Shown in pieces: positions 35,310 through 45,076 of a stretch of DNA of 64,000 nt (within the stretch, counting starts at the first letter, position 1; each line of letters begins with the position of its first letter). The notes under the pieces are model-generated. The model searched no databases. It was not told the DNA's origin and was given only the letters and a program-made list of their open reading frames with translations. Made by a program: the position numbers and the translations under genes. The DNA comes from Lachnospiraceae bacterium YSD2013 (GTDB taxonomy: Bacteria > Bacillota > Clostridia > Lachnospirales > Lachnospiraceae): assembly GCA_900100895.1 (NCBI GenBank), contig FMTX01000006.1:280324-344323 (forward strand), read 5' to 3'.

Positions 35310-37916
35310 CTATCTAACTACCAGATAATCTCTGGCGGGAATCTTTACTCCGTTATAGTTGAATGCTTCGTAACCGTAGTTGACATATACCTTGGTACCG
35401 TCTTCATAAACGGTCATTCTTACATCGTTGTTGATCAAAACATGATCTTTTATTTCCTGTTTGAATGTGTGTCCGAGTTCTGCATTGTAGCGTGAGTAGA
35501 TGGACTTCATCTCCTCTTCCCACTCTGCAAAGTCTGAACCATAGTACTTGGTATAAAGAGTCTTCTGAAGTGTGAAAGATGACTCTTTCATAAATGTAAA
35601 GGAAAGACCTGCGCCATATTCTGCCGAGGTAAGGATTTCTTCTTCCTGATTACCACATACGTTTATAGGTGCTCCGGTATAATCCTTGTAACCGTGAATA
35701 GCTATCTGATAGAACGGAACTGTTGCATCAAGAATAGTATATTCACTACCCTTTAAATCCATGTTTGTAATAAAGTCTGCATAAGGAAGCGCGTAAGCGT
35801 TACCGCTGTTAATCATAACCTTCTGACCGCTTTCCTTAATCTTCTTAAGTTCTTCTACCTGAAGATTCAAAGCTTCTTCTCTTGAAGTATAGTCTTTTCT
35901 CCAATAGTCGGAAGAAAGATCTTTACCAACATCAAGGAATGAAACATTAGCATTGTACTTGGATGCTGTTGCGGATAACTTACCCATAAGTGAAGGAATA
36001 ATGTCTCCGTGTAACAGGAAGTAACTGTCAAGACCTTCTCTTGCGGTATAAGTAATAGCACTATATTCGTAAAGTTCTGCTCTCTTACGGCTTAAGAACT
36101 TCGCTGCATCTCTGTAGGAGAAGAAGCCGTTAAAGATATTTGAATCTTTCTCATACTGAACCATGCCGTCAAGATAAAGGCTGATGCCCATCTCTTGAGC
36201 CTTGGCTGTAAGGTCCTTTAAGTCTGAGTAAGAGCCAAGAGCCGAAACCTTCTTAATATTCTTTAAGTATTTCTGTTTAACACCGCCGTTACACCATCCG
36301 GAGTACTTAACGGAAAGATTATCTATTCCGTCTTCTTTAAGCTCTGAAAGGAGTTCTTCGGCCTCATCATAAGTGGTAAGTGGAAGCGGACGTGATACAG
36401 GAATACCAACAATCTGCTTAACCTTATCAACAGCTCCGACTACTTCTACCGCTACAGGTGTATTGCTGTCTGTAACCTTAGTCATGTATTCGGGATACTT
36501 GTTCAAAAGGTAACTTCTGTAATCCTTGGCCATATCAACATAGCTTCCGGAATTTACAAAGCTGTATCTCTGAGAAAGTGTTTCATCGGGAAGATTCTCA
36601 AGATATACATAAACGTCTTTGTTCGAGTTGGAACCAAGATCAAATTTTTCTCTGGGTTTAACAGTATATACAGCGTTGACATAGTTGTAACTTGATGCTC
36701 TGCCACTTATATCTGCTCGAATTGCCGCATAAGATGCACCGCCTTCAACAACGCAGATAAATGAATCCTTCTTATCTGAGATACCGAATACGTTCATATT
36801 GGCAATTGTTGTATGTACAACGTCCTTTCTCTCAATCGCCATATCCCATCCGTAAAGGTTGGAATAATAAATAGCCTGAGAGGTTTTACCGTTGTTAAAG
36901 TTCATAATTGAACCGCCGCCTTCGGGAACAAGAACATAACCGTCTTCTTCTGTGTTGCCCGCACCAAAGTAAGGAAGTACGCAAACATTGGTTACAGGAT
37001 AAGAAGAAGGACTGTCAATTGATGAAAGCGGAACTTCTACCACAAGGTCGTCACCGTCAAGTCTGTAGATAACAGATACGTTAAATACAGGATTGCTGTT
37101 GGTGGCTTCAAGAGTACTTAACTCTTTGTCTTCAATGTATTCTTCATATGTATAGCCGGCTTCTTCAAACACTTTCTGTAAGTGAGCCTTTGCACTATCC
37201 TTCTGGCCTTCACGAAGCACGTAAATTACTTCTGTTTCAAGAATGGGATATGCTTCAAGAAGAGAATCCTTGTTCTTCTTATCTGCCGTACTAAGCTTGT
37301 TAATATCAAGCTTCTTGTATAACTGTTTTACGTTTTCTCTATCTGATACAGACATTGTGCTGCAAAGCTCATCAAGTCTGGAAGCTAAGATTGCAGGGGG
37401 AATTACGAACTCCTTGGCAACCTTACCGATTGAGTAATCAACTTGCACAAAGTCATCACCGGTAGTAATCTCATAAATACCGTTAACGGCACTTAAGGAA
37501 TAACTGTCATATGTGGTATCAAGACCGGCATCGGTTCCGTAAGTAAGTAATACTGTAGACTGAAGTTTATTCTTCTCTTCCAAGATTGCAAGTGCATCAT
37601 CTGCAGCACCTACGGGAGTCGAATGCCATACCTTGCCTGAACTCTTAACCGTGAGGTCAAAAGTTGTAAGCTTTGGATCCATTTCAAACTTGAGGCTCTT
37701 ATTTTCCATGACGATAGTCTTATCATCACCTGCATAAGCTCTTACCTCTACCGGATCCTCTTCCTCCTCGGTACTTTGATATTTCATGATAAAGATTACA
37801 AGTCCCGCAAAAATAAGGAGCATAATTGTGGGGAAAATCAAGGCTTTAAGTTCCTTGATGATGTTCATCTTTATCTCTTGTTTTCTTTCTTCACTGATAG
37901 GATTATATTTGCTCAT
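35310..37916 (-). CDS. DUF5696 protein, membrane-anchored, sugar-transporter associated
   Basis: An 868-residue protein with a short cytoplasmic N-terminus, one membrane helix (about 30-49, LIFPTIMLLIFAGLVIFIMK) and a very large external domain. It matches the DUF5696 group found beside sugar importers in Firmicutes. The external part begins with a beta-sandwich (about 60-330). A region that looks like a (beta/alpha)8 barrel of glycosidase-like form follows (about 520-790: SVKYSGWCNGGVKQKYL, SLYLDGMVQYEKD, VSFLDVGKDLSSDYWRKD). Catalytic activity is not established. It sits between a YIP1 gene and the second transporter, which suggests a surface carbohydrate role. Confidence 0.72.
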   Translation of the reverse strand: MSKYNPISEERKQEIKMNIIKELKALIFPTIMLLIFAGLVIFIMKYQSTEEEEDPVEVRAYAGDDKTIVMENKSLKFEMDPKLTTFDLTVKSSGKVWHSTPVGAADDALAILEEKNKLQSTVLLTYGTDAGLDTTYDSYSLSAVNGIYEITTGDDFVQVDYSIGKVAKEFVIPPAILASRLDELCSTMSVSDRENVKQLYKKLDINKLSTADKKNKDSLLEAYPILETEVIYVLREGQKDSAKAHLQKVFEEAGYTYEEYIEDKELSTLEATNSNPVFNVSVIYRLDGDDLVVEVPLSSIDSPSSYPVTNVCVLPYFGAGNTEEDGYVLVPEGGGSIMNFNNGKTSQAIYYSNLYGWDMAIERKDVVHTTIANMNVFGISDKKDSFICVVEGGASYAAIRADISGRASSYNYVNAVYTVKPREKFDLGSNSNKDVYVYLENLPDETLSQRYSFVNSGSYVDMAKDYRSYLLNKYPEYMTKVTDSNTPVAVEVVGAVDKVKQIVGIPVSRPLPLTTYDEAEELLSELKEDGIDNLSVKYSGWCNGGVKQKYLKNIKKVSALGSYSDLKDLTAKAQEMGISLYLDGMVQYEKDSNIFNGFFSYRDAAKFLSRKRAELYEYSAITYTAREGLDSYFLLHGDIIPSLMGKLSATASKYNANVSFLDVGKDLSSDYWRKDYTSREEALNLQVEELKKIKESGQKVMINSGNAYALPYADFITNMDLKGSEYTILDATVPFYQIAIHGYKDYTGAPINVCGNQEEEILTSAEYGAGLSFTFMKESSFTLQKTLYTKYYGSDFAEWEEEMKSIYSRYNAELGHTFKQEIKDHVLINNDVRMTVYEDGTKVYVNYGYEAFNYNGVKIPARDYLVVR

Positions 37917-37939
37917 GACAACTCCAATTTCTTAAAAGT

Positions 37940-38596
37940 TTACATTCGATACAGCAATTCTTTGGCAATGGATACAAAGTATGCAACACCTTGAGATATC
38001 ATGCTGAAGAACAACATCAAAAGGAATATCATAACAAGCATTGCAAATACTGTGGCAATCAGGAAAAGAATGTTCTTACCGAAAGAATATTCATGAACCT
38101 GGCTCATGCCCAAAATTCCTATGAAAGCCACCCATATCAGTGCTATCATGCCGACAACCGAGTAGAACTGAGCTTCTTCGGTTGTGATGAAATTACTGAA
38201 AATCATCAAGGGAACGTTTATAAGAATGTAAGGGGTAAGTGCATAACATGTAGCCATGTATACTTGCCCGAGGCGTCCTTTACCGTCAAACAACGTTGTG
38301 AGCGCCCAGTTACCTACTACAAACAAGCCCAAGGGAATCAGAATACTTGCCACATAGGTTAAGATATTAAGATCTTCCCAATATACCTGAATAAAGATAA
38401 AACTTGTATATTTTAATCTTAGTATACGAGTAAGAATGGTTAAAAATAGAATTGTATTGGCGGCTGCATAAGTACCGCGTCTTTCATGGGTCAAATCCCA
38501 GAATCCGTCAATGGGATGCGTGGTGCAGTACAATGCAAACTTAAGGCTCTTTATATAGCGCTGCCATTTTTCCTTACTGAATAATGAAGCAAACAT
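37940..38596 (-). CDS. YIP1-family membrane protein
   Basis: A 218-residue integral membrane protein with five or so helices (clearly at about 45-65, 78-103, 115-135, 142-160 and 178-205) and the family N-terminal stretch LYCTTHPIDGFWDLTHERRG. Yip1-domain proteins accompany DUF5696 and sugar importers in Firmicutes. Function is unknown. It lies 20 bases after the NHL gene and 23 before the DUF5696 gene. Confidence 0.75.
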   Translation of the reverse strand: MFASLFSKEKWQRYIKSLKFALYCTTHPIDGFWDLTHERRGTYAAANTILFLTILTRILRLKYTSFIFIQVYWEDLNILTYVASILIPLGLFVVGNWALTTLFDGKGRLGQVYMATCYALTPYILINVPLMIFSNFITTEEAQFYSVVGMIALIWVAFIGILGMSQVHEYSFGKNILFLIATVFAMLVMIFLLMLFFSMISQGVAYFVSIAKELLYRM

Positions 38597-38616
38597 GCTG
38601 ATTTCTCCGTTATCTT

Positions 38617-40137
38617 TTATACTTTAAAAATATCTGCGGTTGCAAATTCGTATTTTATCGACTTAATCTTACCGATAATCATGGGAACAAGGAAAAGAAC
38701 AAGAAGCACGATTACAATTACTACTATGTTCTCTTCTACCCAAATCTTACGATATTGTCTGTAAGCCTTCGAGTAGTTCTCAGCATCGTATTTAAGCTTG
38801 AAATACTCCATTGCGGTCTTGTATTCTTTCTGTCTTAAGTATGCACGACCGATTCCGATGTAAGCCAAATCATAGTTACCGTCATATTTGATAACCTGGT
38901 TCCAGCTTTCAAGCGATTCGTTATATCTGCCGGCATCAAAGTCTTCCATTGCGGTGAATACAAGCTCGCCGAAATTTGTAAGTGTAAATACGGTAATGGC
39001 ACAGTCAAGCTGGTCCAAAACGTAAATGTCATAGCCTATATGATCGAGTGCGATGGGGTTTCTGAAGTAACCGTCCATGTTACCGTTACCGCCACAGCAG
39101 AATAAAAGTCGTCCCTGATTGTCATATGAGAACAAGCGTCCTCTGTTCTTATCAAGACATACAAATACTTCATTGGGAAAAGAAGTAACATCTATAAACT
39201 GAGAAGGACCTGACATACCTCCGCCGGAACCCATGTAAAGGTCACCGTATACAGGGTACTTACCGTCATAATATACACCGTTTCTTACTAAGATATCTGA
39301 ACCCAAAAGGTTAAGAAGTCTTACGTTCTGAACAGTGGCGCCCTTTAAATCTTCTTCGGCAACAGAAGCTGCAACCGCATAGATGAAGCCATCTTCATTG
39401 ATATAGCAGTTGCTGTACTCTGTAGGAACGAAAGATTCCATTTTCATGAGCTGTTCCTGAGATGCAAATTTCTTCCAGATATAATCTACGAAGTTATAAG
39501 ATGCAGGAGGTGCTCCGTGGAAGTTGGTGAATGTTCCGTCACTCTCATACTTAAGCAAACCTTTGTTAATACCGGCTGCAACGGCATAAACACGCTCCGC
39601 GGTATCAACAACAAGCTTGGTGGGTGCAAAAGCAAGATCCTTATCAATAGATGAATCATTGGGCTTTCCAAATTCCATCAAATAATTAAAATCTTTGTCC
39701 ACCTTAATGATTCTCGCATTACCCTTATCGGCAATAAAAATATTACCGTCTTCGGAAATTGCAAGATCGGTAGGAGTATTAAATGTGTTATCTGAACTCT
39801 TACCGTTGAAATGATCGTAAATCTCTACTACTTCAAGGCTTTCTCTTGTGTTTCTCTTCATCTTAATGATTCTGTTGTTACCGGAATCACAAAGATAGAG
39901 AAAATCTCCATCTGCGGTAAGACCCTGAGGATTGGAAATCTTCTTGTCAAGATTTAAATCCTTCCAGGTAAATGTCTTACAAGGCTCATAAAAGTCAGGA
40001 GAATCCTGAACGTCTCCCCAGTAGTCGTAGTTGTAGGAATAGCTTCGATCTACCGCATATGAACTTAAGCTAACAGAACCGGCCAGTACTGCGCTTGCAA
40101 GCGCCATGGCTCCAATTCTTACAAACAGTTTTTTCAT
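38617..40137 (-). CDS. Secreted NHL/beta-propeller protein with C-terminal TPR and membrane anchor
   Basis: About 506 residues from MKKLFVRIGAM, with a Sec signal (cleavage near SSYA). A beta-propeller of NHL repeats spans about 50-390 (NPQGLTADGDFLYLCDSGNN, TPTDLAISEDGNIFIADKGN, NPIALDHIGYDIYVLDQLD). A TPR-like helical pair (about 398-460, AYIGIGRAYLRQKEYKTAMEY) and a C-terminal membrane helix (about 470-490) follow. GGAG six bases ahead of the second in-frame ATG decides the start. The propeller should face outside. Its place between two importers suggests a sensing or scaffold role, which is inference. Confidence 0.75.
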   Translation of the reverse strand: MKKLFVRIGAMALASAVLAGSVSLSSYAVDRSYSYNYDYWGDVQDSPDFYEPCKTFTWKDLNLDKKISNPQGLTADGDFLYLCDSGNNRIIKMKRNTRESLEVVEIYDHFNGKSSDNTFNTPTDLAISEDGNIFIADKGNARIIKVDKDFNYLMEFGKPNDSSIDKDLAFAPTKLVVDTAERVYAVAAGINKGLLKYESDGTFTNFHGAPPASYNFVDYIWKKFASQEQLMKMESFVPTEYSNCYINEDGFIYAVAASVAEEDLKGATVQNVRLLNLLGSDILVRNGVYYDGKYPVYGDLYMGSGGGMSGPSQFIDVTSFPNEVFVCLDKNRGRLFSYDNQGRLLFCCGGNGNMDGYFRNPIALDHIGYDIYVLDQLDCAITVFTLTNFGELVFTAMEDFDAGRYNESLESWNQVIKYDGNYDLAYIGIGRAYLRQKEYKTAMEYFKLKYDAENYSKAYRQYRKIWVEENIVVIVIVLLVLFLVPMIIGKIKSIKYEFATADIFKV

Positions 40138-40170
40138 AAATGTCTCCATCCCGTCTCGAATATTTCCAAA

Positions 40171-41070
40171 TCAGTCTTTAAGTCCCGAGCTTGCCATTGT
40201 TTCAAGAATCTGGCTCTCGGAGAAGACGAATATAATAATCGGAACTATCATTACAACTACAAGTACTGCAGCCTGCTGACCGGTACGGGCGATACCGCCG
40301 AGACCGATCTGGTTAAGAGCATAAACAAGGGTCTTCTTCTCTTCGGAGTAGATATATGTTGCTGCTCTGTCGTTCCAAAGTCTTTGAACTGAAAAGATGA
40401 TAAGTGTCATCCAAGCGGGCTTAACGTTAGGCATTACGATGTTAGAGAATACTCTCCACTCGCTTGCACCGTCAATCTTGGCAGCTTCAATAAGTGAAGT
40501 GGGAAGGCCTTCCATGAACTGCTTCATAAGGAAAAGACCGATGGGCGCTGCAAATGCGGGAATGATGATTGCCCAATATGTATCAATCCAGCCAAGCCAG
40601 TTAAGGATCAGGTAGTTAGGAATCTGTGTAGCCCAACCTGTGAACATAAGAGCGGTTGTGGCAAGTTTGAAGAATCCTTTTCCGCCGGGGAATTCATACT
40701 TGGCAAGTACGAAGGATGCCATGGATGCAATGATAAGGTGTCCTGCTGTACCTACAAATGTAATGAATACCGTGTTGAAGAGGTATCTTGAAAATGATAC
40801 CCATGATTTACCCATTGTTATGAACAAGTCTGAAAAGTTGTCCATGGTGGGATGTTGCGCAAATATTCTCGGAGGGAATCTGAACAATTCGTCCAAGGGC
40901 TTAAGCGCGTTGCTCACCGCGAAGATAATCGGGAAAGCCATAATGTAAGCCATGATGATAAGGAAGATATAAAGAAGTACGTCACCGGCAATTGAGCGGT
41001 TGGGCTTTCTTCTCTTTATCATCGGCTTCTTATATTCTTTTTCAACTTCTATCTTTTTTCTTTTACTCAT
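40171..41070 (-). CDS. Sugar ABC transporter permease, MalG type (first importer)
   Basis: A 299-residue permease with the EAA loop IEAAKIDGASEWRVFSNIVM followed by P, and the ending SESQILETMASSGLKD typical of this group. Only one base separates it from the MalF-type partner upstream. It serves the 982-residue binding protein. Confidence 0.9.
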   Translation of the reverse strand: MSKRKKIEVEKEYKKPMIKRRKPNRSIAGDVLLYIFLIIMAYIMAFPIIFAVSNALKPLDELFRFPPRIFAQHPTMDNFSDLFITMGKSWVSFSRYLFNTVFITFVGTAGHLIIASMASFVLAKYEFPGGKGFFKLATTALMFTGWATQIPNYLILNWLGWIDTYWAIIIPAFAAPIGLFLMKQFMEGLPTSLIEAAKIDGASEWRVFSNIVMPNVKPAWMTLIIFSVQRLWNDRAATYIYSEEKKTLVYALNQIGLGGIARTGQQAAVLVVVMIVPIIIFVFSESQILETMASSGLKD

Positions 41071-41071
41071 G

Positions 41072-42010
41072 TCAGGTTCCTACTCTTCTTAACAGACTCT
41101 GAATTGCTTTATTACATAAAATCATCATTAAGAACAAAATGGTTGCTATTGCACATGCATAACCCATTTCGAATCTTGAATAACCGTAGTCGAAAAGGTG
41201 AGTTACAATCGTACGTGCTGCGTAGTCGGTACTGGGGTATCCGCAAAGTGCCATTGTTACGTCGCAGACACCGAAGGACTGTGTAATGGTCATAACGGCA
41301 CCGAACAAAAGCATGGGCTTCATGTTGGGAAGTGTTATGTACCAAAGTTCCTGCCAACGGTTCTTGATACCGTCCATGTAACCGGCTTCGTACTGAGAAC
41401 CGTCGATACCCTGAAGACCTGCTACGAAGGAAAGGAATCCTGTACCAAGACTCATCCAAAGGATAACCACCATACAAATCGGTAACATGTACTGAGGGTT
41501 AATCAGCCAAAGGATGGGGGTGTCGATTATACCGATGTTCTGTAAGAATGCATTTACATATCCGTAAGCATCACCTCTGAAGAAAATCGAGAAAATCGTG
41601 TAACATGTACCTGCGATTGAGGGTGCGTAGAATATGATAACCGCAACGGAACGAACCATTCTGGGAAGCTCGTTGATAAGCCATGCAAAAAGGAATGACA
41701 TGATGTATCCGAGAGGTCCCGTAACTATAGCTATAAGAAGTGTATTCTTAAGACCGATAAGGAAAACGTCGTCCTGAAGTATCAGGTTAATGTAGTTAGT
41801 AAATCCGAGGAATCTCGGAGCTTCCAAAATGTTGTAGTAAGTAAAACTGAAATAAATCGAAGCTACAACAGGGAAGATGTAAAACATTGCAAACAGTACT
41901 GCGAAGGGCAAAAGGAAGAGGTAGCAGTTCTTGCTTCTCTTTGCCTTCTTCCAGGCAACCTGCATATTGTGTTTTCGTAATGTAATATATTTACTGAAAA
42001 ACTCTCTCAT
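41072..42010 (-). CDS. Sugar ABC transporter permease, MalF type (first importer)
   Basis: A 312-residue permease with N-terminal basic segment, first helix (YLFLLPFAVLFAMFYIFPVV) and EAA loop YEAGYMDGIKNRWQELWYIT. It lies 15 bases after the large binding-protein gene. The EAA loop has G in place of the second A (EAGYMDG), a common variant. Confidence 0.9.
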   Translation of the reverse strand: MREFFSKYITLRKHNMQVAWKKAKRSKNCYLFLLPFAVLFAMFYIFPVVASIYFSFTYYNILEAPRFLGFTNYINLILQDDVFLIGLKNTLLIAIVTGPLGYIMSFLFAWLINELPRMVRSVAVIIFYAPSIAGTCYTIFSIFFRGDAYGYVNAFLQNIGIIDTPILWLINPQYMLPICMVVILWMSLGTGFLSFVAGLQGIDGSQYEAGYMDGIKNRWQELWYITLPNMKPMLLFGAVMTITQSFGVCDVTMALCGYPSTDYAARTIVTHLFDYGYSRFEMGYACAIATILFLMMILCNKAIQSLLRRVGT

Positions 42011-42025
42011 CTGCTCTCTCCTGCC

Positions 42026-44974
42026 TTAATAATCTATACTCAAGCCAAACTCTTTACGCTTCTTGATAATCTCTTCATCAATCTTAACAGCGTAGTCGAT
42101 AATGGTCTCACGTGAGTCGTCTTTATCATTGATACACTTTCTTATAGCGTTGGAGATGTGACGACCTGTATAGTATCCACCGGGAACCTCTCTGATTCCG
42201 ACTGTCTGATCCCACTGATCGTTTAATACCTTAATATCATCAACGCTCCAGGAAAGTCTTGAGAACGCATCTCTGTTAGCAGTTGCATAACGAGCCGACG
42301 AACCAAGAAGTGCTTCAATTTCACGTCCGAAACGAACCTGTACATCAGGTGATGCCCACCACTTCATGAACTCCCATGACTTCTGCTTGAGGCTTTCATT
42401 GTCGGTCTCAATCATCATGGTAGCCGCGCCGGCTATAAAGTCGGAACGATCGATATATGTATTACCGTTCTCATCAACCTTCTCAGTACCGGGGATAAGG
42501 GTGAAGTCCCAAAGTCCTCTGATCTCAGGTGCGGATACCATAAGAGTGTTGTATGCGGAGTATGCCTGAATACCGATAGGCATCTCACCGGAACGGAAAC
42601 GGCTTACAAAGTCGTAAATTGTAGGAAGGCCGTAGTCGTTAAAGTACTTAACGTAATCGTCGAATGCTTTAATAGCTTCTTCGGTATCTACTGTGGTCTT
42701 GTTACCTGCCTCATTGTACATATCTCCGCCGTACTGGAAAAGAAGTGAGAAGTACATGTTAAGGTCAGGCATGTTACTCATGGTAACTGTAGCTGCGGAA
42801 CCTGCACTGCTGGAACCGGCTGCCGTAGGAATACCTACAGATAAGTTGTTACCCTGAATGGTAGGAAGAATCTCGATGAATTCTTTCCAGGTATTGGGAA
42901 CTTTAAGTCCCAATTCATCAAGTACATCCTTACGATAGAACATAACGGTGAAGGTCTGAGTCTCAGGAACACCATAGATGTGATCGTCAAGTCTGTACTG
43001 CTCGTAAGAGCTGGGTGAATAATGTGATAAAACTTCTTTGTAATCGGGGAACTGCGTAATATCTACGGAAGCTCCGCGAAGTGCATAGTCAACAGGAATA
43101 TTGGAACCTACGGAAAGAACTACGTTAGGTCCGCGTCCCGCAAGTACCGCATTAAGTAATGCATCCTGCGTAATAACTTCAACATTAACCTTAATTCCGC
43201 TGTTGGGGATAAAGTCATCGTCAATCATTGCCTTAAGGATGGTACCCTGATCACGGCCGGTAAGTACCCATACCTTAACTACTTCTTCTTCCTTACCTTC
43301 GTATACGTCACCGACAGCGTTGTAATCTACAAAGAAGGAAGCAACGAAGGACTTAATCTCGTGCCATGACTTGGTAAAGAAATTAGCCTTCTCATGCTTA
43401 ACATTGGCTTCTGTACCGGATACGGTAATGTAGTCGATATCAAGCTTGGTCTCGCTCATATTAAGCTGAGCGGTACCGAGTGAAGTAATGTTATCTTTAA
43501 AAGTAATGAACTCTACTGTAATCTTCTGAGGTTTCTTGCAGAATCTTTCGAGCTGGTTGGCAACGGTCTGAGCTGTTGCAATCTGATCGGCCTTCTGTCC
43601 CGAATAAGCAACCATGTCATCTACGATCTTGTATAACTTTCTATATTCAATATCGAGAGCTTCCATGATTTCGGGATAGTTGGTATTGATTCTGTAATCA
43701 CGGTATTTATCCGGGTTGGCTCCTGTATATACAAGGAGCTTTCTGTATACCTGGTTAAGTCTGTATGTAGACTCTTCAAGGTCTGCAAGGATAGGCCCTA
43801 CACCTCCGAGAGTAGCTTCAAGTCTGATGGTGTGCTTACCCTTTGTAAGGTAGAAGTTGTAAGGATTTCCATCAGCATCGGCAACGTCTCTGCAAATCCA
43901 GTCGTTGGCATATTCGAAGGAAATCTCCTGCATCTCTTCAAAAGGAACCTTGCCGTCGATATAAATCTTACGGTTGGAAACAGAACCTCTCTGGTAGTTC
44001 TGACGTCCCTTAACCATGATGTTGTAAAAACCATCCTGAGGAACTTCGAATTCCCATTCAATCCACTGGCCGGTAGTCTTCCATGCATCACCGCCTACGT
44101 AGTTAAGAACTGTGGTGGTTACGCTGTTAGGCTGTGTGGTAGGTGAGGATCTGTCGTACTTGGCATAGAGTGAAGACTCGGAACGGAATGTTGATTCCTC
44201 ACCCTGAATAACAGTCTGGAAATCTCCTGTGGAAGGAGCATTCGTAGGCTGCTTTGCAATATACTCTTCATAAGTATCAATATGTACAACGGGAACAACC
44301 TGAAGCTTTCTGATTACCATAGGCTCGTTGATGGCGTTAATGGTAATTGTGTTCTCGCCTTTTTCAAAATAGAACTTGAAGGGATTCATTTCATATCCGA
44401 GCTTGTCGGAGAAATAAGATGACTGCCAGTCGTAAGCTTCAACCTGAGTGGGACGGATTTCGTTGCCCTGGTTGTCGACACGCTTCTTTCCACCGTCAGT
44501 CCAAATACGTGTGAAGTTAAGATTTAATGCATCGTCAAAAGGAAGTTCACCGTTAATGTAGAAAGCACGCTCTGCGGCAACGCCTCTGGACTCGGTGATA
44601 AGGTACTCCATATATACATTGTAAAAACCCGCTTCGGGAACATCTATAGTATAGGTAACCACAGATTCAATATCCGTGAAAAGGCACTTAGCCTCATCGT
44701 GGAAATTGGTGTAAACGGATACATTGCCGTCCGCTTCATAATTATAAAGATCCACATCAATAGTCTTCTGGGGCTCCTTGGCATCGGCGTGGCTGTTAAG
44801 ATAGCCCTTGTAGGTGCCGGTTCTCTCCAATCCGACTACATTCTTGTCTAAATCAACGCCTTCATATTTGTCGGAATAATTCTTAACTCCGCGTAAAGAC
44901 AAAAGAACGCAAAGTACGACTATTGCCGCAACAATTGAAAGAACTGTCAGAAGGGTTTTCAGGTTTTTACTCAT
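42026..44974 (-). CDS. Giant membrane-anchored sugar-binding protein with N-terminal carbohydrate-binding-like modules
   Basis: At 982 residues it is about twice the usual length. A single N-terminal membrane helix (about 8-28) anchors it with no lipobox. Two related beta-sandwich modules follow, each with the pattern 'VP..GFYN..': TIDVPEAGFYNVYMEY (module 1, about 60-245) and EFEVPQDGFYNIMVKGR (module 2, about 255-415). They resemble CBM6/CBM35 folds. A helical segment (about 430-480) leads to a full binding-protein domain (about 575-982: VVKVWVLTGRDQG, VMFYRKDVLDELGLKVPNTW, WEFMKWWASPDVQVRFGRE). It heads the nine-gene operon; its leader has a promoter, a cre-like site and element E3. Confidence 0.85.
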   Translation of the reverse strand: MSKNLKTLLTVLSIVAAIVVLCVLLSLRGVKNYSDKYEGVDLDKNVVGLERTGTYKGYLNSHADAKEPQKTIDVDLYNYEADGNVSVYTNFHDEAKCLFTDIESVVTYTIDVPEAGFYNVYMEYLITESRGVAAERAFYINGELPFDDALNLNFTRIWTDGGKKRVDNQGNEIRPTQVEAYDWQSSYFSDKLGYEMNPFKFYFEKGENTITINAINEPMVIRKLQVVPVVHIDTYEEYIAKQPTNAPSTGDFQTVIQGEESTFRSESSLYAKYDRSSPTTQPNSVTTTVLNYVGGDAWKTTGQWIEWEFEVPQDGFYNIMVKGRQNYQRGSVSNRKIYIDGKVPFEEMQEISFEYANDWICRDVADADGNPYNFYLTKGKHTIRLEATLGGVGPILADLEESTYRLNQVYRKLLVYTGANPDKYRDYRINTNYPEIMEALDIEYRKLYKIVDDMVAYSGQKADQIATAQTVANQLERFCKKPQKITVEFITFKDNITSLGTAQLNMSETKLDIDYITVSGTEANVKHEKANFFTKSWHEIKSFVASFFVDYNAVGDVYEGKEEEVVKVWVLTGRDQGTILKAMIDDDFIPNSGIKVNVEVITQDALLNAVLAGRGPNVVLSVGSNIPVDYALRGASVDITQFPDYKEVLSHYSPSSYEQYRLDDHIYGVPETQTFTVMFYRKDVLDELGLKVPNTWKEFIEILPTIQGNNLSVGIPTAAGSSSAGSAATVTMSNMPDLNMYFSLLFQYGGDMYNEAGNKTTVDTEEAIKAFDDYVKYFNDYGLPTIYDFVSRFRSGEMPIGIQAYSAYNTLMVSAPEIRGLWDFTLIPGTEKVDENGNTYIDRSDFIAGAATMMIETDNESLKQKSWEFMKWWASPDVQVRFGREIEALLGSSARYATANRDAFSRLSWSVDDIKVLNDQWDQTVGIREVPGGYYTGRHISNAIRKCINDKDDSRETIIDYAVKIDEEIIKKRKEFGLSIDY

Positions 44975-45007
44975 ATCTTCCTCCGAAAAGGTGTAAAATT
45001 GTACATA

Positions 45008-45022
45008 ATTGCAAACGCATTA
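45008..45022. promoter_or_regulatory. cre-like (CcpA) site in the transporter-operon leader
   Basis: ATTGCAAACGCATTA matches the strong half of the cre consensus (WTGNAANCG) and overlaps the predicted -10 of the operon. A second AAACGTTT palindrome lies at 45045-45052. The position fits catabolite repression of sugar uptake. Confidence 0.5.
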
Positions 45023-45047
45023 TGTCACTTATACACAAAAGATTAAA
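45019..45047 (-). promoter_or_regulatory. Predicted promoter of the nine-gene transporter operon
   Basis: On the minus strand TTTAAT (45047-45042) and CATAAT (45024-45019) are 17 bases apart, about 45 bases ahead of the ATG with its GGAGG site. The -35 is weak, as expected for an activated promoter. Confidence 0.45.
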
Positions 45048-45076
45048 CGTTTTAGTAAATTTCTTCTTGTGATATT

